A stretch of 45,306 nucleotides of DNA from an uncultured Oscillospiraceae bacterium (GTDB lineage Bacteria; Bacillota_A; Clostridia; Oscillospirales; Oscillospiraceae), in the NCBI GenBank assembly GCA_900762245.1, contig CAAFFR010000123.1, positions 1 to 45,306 of the forward strand, in the 5' to 3' direction. The notes beneath the pieces were generated by a model. The model searched no databases. It was not told the DNA's origin and saw only the letters and a program-made list of their open reading frames with translations. Below, in pieces: positions 22,615 to 28,359 of the stretch (positions are counted from its first letter, which is position 1; each line of letters starts with the position of its first letter). The translations under genes and the position numbers were made by a program.

Positions 22615-24009
22615 TTATTTGTCTTCCAGATCCTTCAGCAGCTCCTCTGCTTTTTTCTGATTCTCCTGTGCCACATCGATGCCCTCAGTGCTGTCCTTGC
22701 TGAAAATAATGCGCAGGGTCAGGATGATGAGCTTGATATCCAGCAGCAGGGAGTAGTTTTCAATATACATCAGATCCAGACGGAGCTTGTCATAGGCGCT
22801 GGTATTGTACTTGCCATAGATCTGGGCATAGCCGGTCAGGCCGCCGCGGACCTTTAAGCGGTAAGCAAACTCGGGGATGTCCTTGCAGTATTCGTCGGCG
22901 ATGACCTTCCGCTCCGGGCGGGGGCCCACGATGCTCATGTCGCCCTTGACGATGTTGATGATCTGGGGCAGTTCATCCAGCCGGGTGGCGCGGATGATCT
23001 TGCCCACCTTGGTAATCCGGGGGTCATCTCCCGCTGCCAGCACAGCACCGGAATATTTTTCCGCATCCACGATCATGCTGCGGAATTTCAGAATGTCAAA
23101 TTCCCGGCCGCCGCGGGTCATGCGCTTCTGCCTAAAGAAAACAGGTCCGCCGTCCTCCAGCTTGATGGCGAGCGCTACGACCAGCATGGGAATCGCAGCG
23201 ATGATCAGCGCCACAGAACCCAGCAGGATATCCATGGTCCGCTTCGCCACCCGCTGGGCAGGGGTCAGACCGGTGCCCTTCACCAGCAGCAGGGGGGTAT
23301 CAAACAGGGTAATGTTCCGGGCACCCCGGAGCATTACATCCGTCAGCTTGGGAGCAACATAGGTGCGGACACGGTACTGGTAGCAGAATTTCAGGATGTC
23401 GTTGCGCAGCTCGGCAGGTACATCGTTGAGGATCACCGCATCGTGCTTGGGGATCTCATTGATGATGGCCTCATAGCCCTCTTCTGCAGAGATCAGCTTG
23501 GAAATGTTATATTTATCCTTCCGGGAATCCATTTTGATTTTCAGGCTTACGCCCCGCTTGTGACCGTAAATCAGCAGCATATCGTGGGGCGCATACAGCT
23601 TGTGGTAGACGGTGGTGAACAGAAAGATCAGAGCAATGGCCACCGCAAATTCCACGACTGTCAGCATCAGCATGGGGGCGGGAGTCAGCATCCGGTTCGC
23701 CACCAGACAAATCTGAAAATAGCTGACGAAGTTCACAATGCACAGGGAAATGATCTGACCGATGATCAGATCCACCCGGTGAAGCTGTCCGAACATGGTA
23801 CATTCGGAATTCTGGAAGAAGGCATAAAGCAGGATGCCGTAAATGCCCATCAGCACATATTTTCCCTTATATTCAAAGTAGTACAGATCATAGCCCCTGC
23901 GGAAGACGATGTAGTAGATCACCGTCAGAATCGCAACTTCCAGCAGCGTTTCCGCCACACGAAGCAGGCCCTTGGTATCCTCATAAGCGCCGCGGCTCAG
24001 TTTTTTCAT
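22615..24009 (-). CDS. Undecaprenyl-phosphate sugar phosphotransferase, WcaJ/WbaP-type
   Basis: The 464-residue protein has about four N-terminal membrane helices, a central soluble CoA-binding-like domain (residues about 145-240), one more hydrophobic segment (residues about 265-285), and the C-terminal catalytic domain with DGGPVFFRQKRM, FDILKFRSM, the Asp-Glu dyad in RLDELPQ, GDMSIVGPRPERK and RGGLTGYAQIYGKY. It transfers hexose- or HexNAc-1-phosphate to undecaprenyl phosphate and so primes synthesis of a polysaccharide. It is monocistronic, with its own promoter and terminator, and lies 13 kb from the polysaccharide operon that carries a different, minimal priming enzyme. No glycosyltransferase adjoins it, so its target polymer is unknown. 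The ribosome site is weak (AAAGGAT, about 13 bases off). Confidence 0.92.
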   Translation of the reverse strand: MKKLSRGAYEDTKGLLRVAETLLEVAILTVIYYIVFRRGYDLYYFEYKGKYVLMGIYGILLYAFFQNSECTMFGQLHRVDLIIGQIISLCIVNFVSYFQICLVANRMLTPAPMLMLTVVEFAVAIALIFLFTTVYHKLYAPHDMLLIYGHKRGVSLKIKMDSRKDKYNISKLISAEEGYEAIINEIPKHDAVILNDVPAELRNDILKFCYQYRVRTYVAPKLTDVMLRGARNITLFDTPLLLVKGTGLTPAQRVAKRTMDILLGSVALIIAAIPMLVVALAIKLEDGGPVFFRQKRMTRGGREFDILKFRSMIVDAEKYSGAVLAAGDDPRITKVGKIIRATRLDELPQIINIVKGDMSIVGPRPERKVIADEYCKDIPEFAYRLKVRGGLTGYAQIYGKYNTSAYDKLRLDLMYIENYSLLLDIKLIILTLRIIFSKDSTEGIDVAQENQKKAEELLKDLEDK

Positions 24010-24061
24010 AGGCTTTCAGCACATCCTTTTCTTTGTTTCGATGATAGGACATATTTTATAA

Positions 24062-24090
24062 ATAATACCACAATTCCGGTAATATTGCAA
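24062..24090 (-). promoter_or_regulatory. Promoter of the WcaJ-like gene
   Basis: On the minus strand TTGCAA (24090-24085), a 17-base spacer, then TATTAT (24067-24062). The start codon is about 52 bases downstream of the -10 box. Confidence 0.6.
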
Positions 24091-24130
24091 GCAAAACCCC
24101 ATGGTTTTTCCGCACAACCGGCAGTTGAAT

Positions 24131-24155
24131 CCCACTCAACGGCTGGTTGAATGGG
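24131..24155. repeat. Inverted repeat in the divergent intergenic region
   Basis: CCCACTCAAC and GTTGAATGGG are 10-base arms with one mismatch around a 5-base centre, followed on the plus strand by TTTTG. It lies between the promoters of the WcaJ-like gene (minus) and the XRE-LiaF gene (plus), so it may be an operator or a weak terminator. Confidence 0.35.
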
Positions 24156-24262
24156 TTTTGCCGATGTGTTAACGAATATTTGATAGCTTTTTTTGCCGTT
24201 TTATGGCATGATAGAGCCATCAGATATCTGGAATCCATTACATATTAAAGGAGGTATTCTTG

Positions 24263-25288
24263 ATGGAAGAAACCTTGGGAAAACGAATTTCCGCAGGCCG
24301 CAAAAAGCTGGGGCTTACCCAGGATGCACTGGCGGACAAGCTGGGTGTTACCGCCCAGGCGGTAAGCAAGTGGGAAAATGACCAAAGCTGTCCCGATATC
24401 ACCATGCTGCCAAAGCTGGCAGAACTTTTTGATACCACTACCGATGCCCTGCTGGGTGTAGAAAAACAGACGGTGCATACAGCAGAAATTGTCTCAGAAC
24501 CTTCCCCAGAAAAGGAACCGGAGGGACTGCATATGGAGAAAAACGGTCTTGAAATTCAATGGGGCGGCGGGCGCAGAAGTAATATTGCCTTTGCCTGCTG
24601 GGTGCTGCTGATCGGCGGTATTCTTGTCGCTTCCAGGCTTGGTTGGCCTGCCCCCTATTTTAGCTATACCCTATGGGATCTGCTCTGGACAACGGCACTT
24701 CTGGTGTTCGGCATCTCGGGGCTTCTTCGCCGGTTCTCCGTGTTCCGGTTTGGCTGCACCTTTTTCGGCACCTATTTTCTGTTGGAGCGTGGAGGACTGC
24801 TTCGGGAGGATAAGCTGACCGGCCTGCTCTTCCCCATCATTCTGCTGATGTTTGGTGTGGGACTGCTGCTGGATGCCCTTCACAAGCCTAACAAGCGAGG
24901 CTTTCACATTTCCCATAATGGAAACCACATTCATAATGGGGGGCTGAAAATGGAAGCAGATTCCTTCTCCTGCGAGACTTGCTTCGGAGAAAACGACTAT
25001 CTCATCAATCTGCCACGGTTATCCTGCGGCACTGCAGAGGTCAGCTTCGGACAGATGACGGTAGATTTGAGCGGTTGTGAAGAAGTTGCGGAAGGCTGTC
25101 AGCTGAATCTGAACTGTTCCTTCGGTCAGTTGACGGTGCTGGTACCCAGACAGTACCGGGCAAAGATCGATCCTTCTGCCGCCTTTGGCAATGTGGAGGA
25201 AAAGGGCGTGGCAGACCCCACGGCAGCGGGCCTCATTACCCTTTCCTGCGATGCCAGCTTCGGTCAGATCACCATCCGGCATATTTGA
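24263..25288 (+). CDS. XRE-family regulator fused to membrane and LiaF-like C-terminal domain
   Basis: The 341-residue protein has three parts. Residues 6-62 are an XRE/Cro helix-turn-helix (LGLTQDALADKLGVTAQAVSKWE), ending with the DALLG segment common in Clostridia. After an acidic linker come about four hydrophobic helices (107-124, 137-157, 163-176, 187-204). The C-terminus from about 231 is a repeat-rich beta domain with SFGQMTVDL, SFGQLTVLV, AFGNVEE and SFGQITIRH, the pattern of LiaF C-terminal (cell-wall-active antibiotic response) domains. This would place a DNA-binding head on the cytosolic side of a membrane-anchored envelope-stress sensor. The ATG at 24263 has AAAGGAGG 8 bases upstream; a TTG one codon earlier is less likely. 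What it controls is unknown; the next gene has a palindrome over its promoter. Confidence 0.85.
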   Translation: MEETLGKRISAGRKKLGLTQDALADKLGVTAQAVSKWENDQSCPDITMLPKLAELFDTTTDALLGVEKQTVHTAEIVSEPSPEKEPEGLHMEKNGLEIQWGGGRRSNIAFACWVLLIGGILVASRLGWPAPYFSYTLWDLLWTTALLVFGISGLLRRFSVFRFGCTFFGTYFLLERGGLLREDKLTGLLFPIILLMFGVGLLLDALHKPNKRGFHISHNGNHIHNGGLKMEADSFSCETCFGENDYLINLPRLSCGTAEVSFGQMTVDLSGCEEVAEGCQLNLNCSFGQLTVLVPRQYRAKIDPSAAFGNVEEKGVADPTAAGLITLSCDASFGQITIRHI

Positions 25289-25296
25289 TTGCAAGG

Positions 25297-25331
25297 TTCC
25301 GCTGCAGATACTGCGGCGGAATCCTTTTTTT
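25297..25331 (+). terminator. Terminator after the XRE-LiaF gene
   Basis: An 11-bp stem (one G-T pair) with a 3-base loop at 25297-25321, then seven T at 25325-25331. It begins 8 bases after the stop codon. Confidence 0.9.
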
Positions 25332-25360
25332 CCTTTGCCCATTTTTTATGTCAATTGTTC

Positions 25361-25389
25361 TTGCTTTTTTTTCTTTGCAATGATAGAAT
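25361..25389 (+). promoter_or_regulatory. Promoter of the acidic membrane protein gene
   Basis: TTGCTT (25361-25366), a T-rich 17-base spacer, and TAGAAT (25384-25389). Transcription would start near 25396, about 30 bases before the ATG. Confidence 0.6.
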
Positions 25390-25396
25390 ATCATTG
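25378..25396. promoter_or_regulatory. Palindromic operator candidate over the -10 box
   Basis: CAATGATAGAATATCATTG has perfect 8-base arms around GAA and covers the -10 box completely. The neighbouring XRE-LiaF protein is a plausible but unproven binder. The half-site ATGATAG also occurs at 24041 and 24208, upstream of the WcaJ-like and XRE genes. Confidence 0.45.
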
Positions 25397-25426
25397 ACTA
25401 TACCATAAAAAGGTAGGGATGTATCA

Positions 25427-27490
25427 ATGGGCAAAAAAGATTTCGATATCGAATTTGATTTTGACGAAGAATTCAACTTCGATCCCAAGTCTTTCCTTGG
25501 AACCGAAGATTACGATAAAAATATTGATTTGAACACCTTTTCCGATGACGAACTGGGCCTGACCCGCCGGTTTGATGCAGCGGAAGAGGATGACGCTGCC
25601 GATACCAAAGATTTTGATCTGGATGAGGAAATGAGCTTCGACGATTTTCTGAACATGGGCAGCGAAGACGTGGAAGCCGACGCCGGTCCGACGGAAGAGG
25701 AATTCATTGACGAGCCCCTTCCCGAAGAGGACGCAGAAGCTTCCGAGGAAACCGAACCTGAGGAGATTACTATGGACGAAAATATGGAGTACACCGAAGA
25801 CGAGGAGCTGCTGGAGCAGCCCGAATACGACGAAGAAGAAGTGGAATACGAGGGCGAAGAAGCCTACGAGGGAGAAGCTGAGGAAGAAGTCTACGAGTTC
25901 GATGAGGACGAGGATGACGAAGACGAGGATGATGAACTGGAGGAAAAGCCCCGCAAGAAGCTGGCGCTGCCGAAAATCACCATTCCCAAGCTGAAGACTC
26001 CCAATGTCTTCACCAAGTTCTATGACCTGTACTTTGCTCCCGTTCTGGATAAGAACTGGCAGAATCCCGAAGATCCCGTGCAGGATGCCGACGCGCCCCG
26101 TCGCCGCCGCAGAAAGACTAAGGCACAGGTCTTCAAGGAAGTCTACCTGCCCCCCATCATCGCCTGTGTCTGTCTGATTCTGGTGCTGTCCTTCCTGATC
26201 GGCTCTCTGTCCAATATCATTGAACAGCGCCGGATCGCTAAGGACGCTGAGGATGCCCGTCTGGAATCCTCTATCAGCGCTGCTGAATTGCAGCAGCAGG
26301 CTGCCCTGACTGTAGGTGCAGAAGCCGAGCGTCTGGCTGCCGGCTATGACTATCAGGCAGCTATTGAAAAGCTGGATTCCCTGGGTGACCTGACCCAGTA
26401 TCCCGATCTGAACGCCAAGCGTGCAGAATATGCCAACGAGCAGATCGCACTGGTTCCCCATCAGGATCCCTCCACCATCCCCAACCTCAGCTTCCATGTT
26501 CTGATCGAAGACATGGCCCGGGCTAAGAAGGATGCAGAGCTGGGCGGCAAGTATAACCGCAACTTCGTCACCACCGCAGAATTTTCCAAGATCCTGCAGC
26601 AGCTGTATGATAACGGCTATGTTCTGGTGGACTTCAACAGCTTTGTCGGCTCCTCCATGGATGTCAACGGCAACGAGAAGTTTGAGGTTGTTCCCATGTA
26701 TCTGCCTGCTGACAAGAAGCCCGTCATGATCACCGAGACCATGGTCAACTACTTCGAGTACATGATCGACGGCAACAATGATGGTCTGGCGGATGCCCAG
26801 GGTGACGGCTTCGCAAGCCGCCTGGTTGTGGATGGCAACGGCGACATTAAGGCTGAGTATGTCAACGCCGACGGTCAGACTCTGGTGGGCAACTATGATC
26901 TGGTTCCCATTCTGGAGGACTTCATCGAGGCACATCCCGACTTCTCTTACCGCGGTGCCCGCGCTATTCTGGCTGTCACCGGTGACGAGGGCGTCTTCGG
27001 CTACCGCTGCAACACCGAGTACATCGGCAGCAAGAGCCAGAGCTTCTACGATCAGGAAGTGGCTGGTGCCAAGAAGGTGGCAGATGCCCTGCGGGCCAAG
27101 GGCTACACCCTGGCAAGCTATACTTACGCCAACAAAAAGTATGCTGATATGAATGCCAACAACATTAAGGCTGACATGAGCAAGTGGGCTCAGGAAGTCA
27201 CCTCTGTCATTGGTCCTATGGAGGTATTCGTCTTCGCACAGCAGAGCAATCTGACTGACTACACCGGTTCCTCCTTCGATGTAATGTACCAGGCCGGTTT
27301 CCGGTACTACATTGCCAACGCCACCAACGCCACCTCTGCCACCACCACCGTCAATCAGACCTACGTGCGGCAGAACCGTCTGATGGTCACCGGCAACTCC
27401 ATGGCATGGCACGCAGATCTGTTCACCGGTCTGTTCAACTGTTCCGCAGTTCTGGACACCGCAATCCGCGGCGATGTGCCTAACGGTTAA
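25427..27490 (+). CDS. Acidic single-pass membrane protein with inactive polysaccharide-deacetylase-like domain
   Basis: The 687-residue protein has an extremely acidic N-terminal tail (residues 1-175, mostly Asp/Glu with Phe/Tyr), a basic patch RRRRRKTK (225-232), one membrane helix (about 239-262), a helical stalk, and an extracellular domain from about 350. That domain has FHVLIEDMARAK, TTAEFSKILQQLYDNGYVLVDF, AHPDFSYRGARAILAVTGDEGVFGYR and AKGYTLASYTYANKK, which I recognise as the layout of clostridial polysaccharide-deacetylase-like proteins. The expected catalytic Asp-Asp (here Glu437-Thr438) and the HxxxH metal pair (here Tyr565 and Asn569) are replaced, so it should not deacetylate. 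Three Ca-loop-like segments, DVNGNEKFE, DGNNDGLAD and DGNGDIKAE, lie at 412-477. It has its own promoter and terminator. The fold assignment rests on memory of the family; no search was run. Confidence 0.7.
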   Translation: MGKKDFDIEFDFDEEFNFDPKSFLGTEDYDKNIDLNTFSDDELGLTRRFDAAEEDDAADTKDFDLDEEMSFDDFLNMGSEDVEADAGPTEEEFIDEPLPEEDAEASEETEPEEITMDENMEYTEDEELLEQPEYDEEEVEYEGEEAYEGEAEEEVYEFDEDEDDEDEDDELEEKPRKKLALPKITIPKLKTPNVFTKFYDLYFAPVLDKNWQNPEDPVQDADAPRRRRRKTKAQVFKEVYLPPIIACVCLILVLSFLIGSLSNIIEQRRIAKDAEDARLESSISAAELQQQAALTVGAEAERLAAGYDYQAAIEKLDSLGDLTQYPDLNAKRAEYANEQIALVPHQDPSTIPNLSFHVLIEDMARAKKDAELGGKYNRNFVTTAEFSKILQQLYDNGYVLVDFNSFVGSSMDVNGNEKFEVVPMYLPADKKPVMITETMVNYFEYMIDGNNDGLADAQGDGFASRLVVDGNGDIKAEYVNADGQTLVGNYDLVPILEDFIEAHPDFSYRGARAILAVTGDEGVFGYRCNTEYIGSKSQSFYDQEVAGAKKVADALRAKGYTLASYTYANKKYADMNANNIKADMSKWAQEVTSVIGPMEVFVFAQQSNLTDYTGSSFDVMYQAGFRYYIANATNATSATTTVNQTYVRQNRLMVTGNSMAWHADLFTGLFNCSAVLDTAIRGDVPNG

Positions 27491-27501
27491 TCACAAACAA
27501 T

Positions 27502-27531
27502 GTGCGCCGGGAATTTCCCGGCGCACTTTTT
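27502..27531 (+). terminator. Terminator between the acidic protein gene and the DUF1653 gene
   Basis: Perfect 10-bp stem GTGCGCCGGG / CCCGGCGCAC with a 5-base loop, then TTTTTC, 11 bases after the stop codon. The next gene's ribosome site (CGGAGG) follows immediately, leaving no room for a promoter. Confidence 0.9.
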
Positions 27532-27543
27532 CGGAGGAAAAAT

Positions 27544-27756
27544 ATGGATATTAAGCCTGGAAAGTACCGTCATTTCAAAGGAAACCTCTACGAGGTCATC
27601 GGCATCGCCAACCATTCGGAAACCATGGAGCCTATGGTGGTCTACCGCGCCCTCTATGGCGAGCACGGACTGTGGGTACGTCCCGCTGCCATGTGGAATG
27701 AAGTGGTAGAAAAAGAAAATTACTGCGGTCCCAGATTCCGGTATGTGGAAGAATAA
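27544..27756 (+). CDS. DUF1653 family small protein
   Basis: The 70-residue protein begins MDIKPGKYRHFKGNLYEVIG and has MVVYRALYGEHGLWVRP and a C-terminal RFRYVEE, the pattern of the DUF1653 family. This is a small beta-rich domain of unknown function that is widespread in bacteria and often next to metabolic or repair genes. CGGAGGAAAAAT precedes the ATG. A 14-codon upstream extension would lie inside the terminator and is rejected. Expression must come from read-through of the strong terminator just upstream or from a promoter inside the preceding gene. Confidence 0.85.
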   Translation: MDIKPGKYRHFKGNLYEVIGIANHSETMEPMVVYRALYGEHGLWVRPAAMWNEVVEKENYCGPRFRYVEE

Positions 27757-27759
27757 ACG

Positions 27760-27792
27760 TCAAGTCGGCACAGGAGATTCCTGTGCCGACTT
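27760..27792. repeat. 33-bp hairpin repeat, copy 1
   Basis: Perfect direct copy of 27994-28026. Core arms GTCGGCACAGGA and TCCTGTGCCGAC pair perfectly around GAT. It stands 7 bases after the DUF1653 stop but lacks a T tract, so it is a hairpin rather than an ordinary terminator. Confidence 0.85.
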
Positions 27793-27993
27793 CAGCCTGT
27801 CGAAAAGGGCTTCGCAGAATTTGCCGCGTAAGCGGCAAACCCATCCAAATCGTTTTCGGCCGCGGCGTGTACGTGGACGAAAACACCTATCAGGCTGCAA
27901 GTGTGGAATTTGTTCGTCTTCGACGAACAAATTATGCACGCAGCAGACTGCAAAAAAACCGTCGAAAAGCCCCAAAGGGGATTTTCGACGGCC

Positions 27994-28026
27994 TCAAGTC
28001 GGCACAGGAGATTCCTGTGCCGACTT
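27994..28026. repeat. 33-bp hairpin repeat, copy 2
   Basis: Identical to copy 1 at a distance of 234 bases, in the same orientation. Unlike copy 1 it is followed by a run of T. Confidence 0.85.
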
Positions 28027-28031
28027 TTTTT
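27998..28031 (+). terminator. Terminator formed by hairpin repeat copy 2
   Basis: The 12-bp perfect stem is followed on the plus strand by seven T (28025-28031). It would end transcripts of DUF1653 or of the structured region, just before the convergent gene. Confidence 0.75.
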
Positions 28032-28035
28032 CTTA

Positions 28036-28341
28036 TCAGGTTTCCAAAAATTTACTGTGGTAAACGACCTGCTTTCCCTGCGCCTGTGCATAGGCAATTT
28101 CGTTGCGGACGGACTGACCGATATAGCCGCCGATGTCCACCACATAAATGGCATCGGACAGGTCGATTTTTCGGTAATGCGCTGCTTCCAGCCGTTTCAG
28201 CATCTCCCGGGAAAGCTCTGCACCCGGGGGATCATAGACGCACTGCAGCACATTCATTCCATGCCTTGTTTCCAAATCCCAGGCAATTTCCCGCATTTCC
28301 TCAGAAAAACGCATACTGCCGCAAATCGTCACCGTTTTCAT
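28036..28341 (-). CDS. Nucleoside 2-deoxyribosyltransferase-like small protein
   Basis: The 101-residue protein begins MKTVTICGSMRFSEEMREIA and has DLSDAIYVVDIGGYIGQSVRNEIAYAQAQGKQVVYH. The ICGSM strand-loop, the central Asp and the late Glu in NEIAYA are the marks of the nucleoside 2-deoxyribosyltransferase / DUF4406-like superfamily, at the short end of its length range. Members split or swap nucleoside glycosidic bonds, but many are uncharacterised. It follows uvrB by 18 bases on the same strand, with a poor ribosome site (GAAAGTTGAAA), and may be translated at low level from the uvrB transcript. Substrate unknown. Confidence 0.75.
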   Translation of the reverse strand: MKTVTICGSMRFSEEMREIAWDLETRHGMNVLQCVYDPPGAELSREMLKRLEAAHYRKIDLSDAIYVVDIGGYIGQSVRNEIAYAQAQGKQVVYHSKFLET

Positions 28342-28359
28342 AATTTTTCAACTTTCAAT

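Larger units (their letters stand above)
27760..28031. other. Structured noncoding region bounded by two copies of a 33-bp hairpin repeat
   Basis: About 270 bases without a credible gene. Hairpins, in order: the 12-bp-arm repeat (27764-27790); TTGCCGC/GCGGCAA (27821-27838); GTTTTCG/CGAAAAC (27852-27884); TTTGTTCGTC/GACGAACAAA (27909-27931); GTCGAAAA..CCCC/GGGG..TTTTCGAC (27961-27988); and the repeat again (27998-28024) with seven T. GTCGAAAAG occurs twice (27799, 27961), so alternative pairing is possible. It looks like a repeated intergenic element or a structured RNA; which one is not decidable here. Confidence 0.6.

Noticed and set aside
25424..27412. A 662-codon open frame on the minus strand, antisense to nearly all of the acidic membrane protein gene
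   Set aside because: Its sequence is the low-complexity shadow of GC-rich third positions and acidic codons. It has no ribosome site or recognisable domain, and the plus-strand gene has promoter, ribosome site and terminator.
27760..28026. The two 33-bp hairpin copies as a CRISPR array
   Set aside because: There are only two repeats, they are 234 bases apart, the repeat is a perfect palindrome, and no cas gene is present.
27760..28026. The same 33-bp copies as target-site duplication of an insertion sequence
   Set aside because: 33 bp is too long for a usual duplication, the copies are themselves palindromes, and there is no transposase between them.
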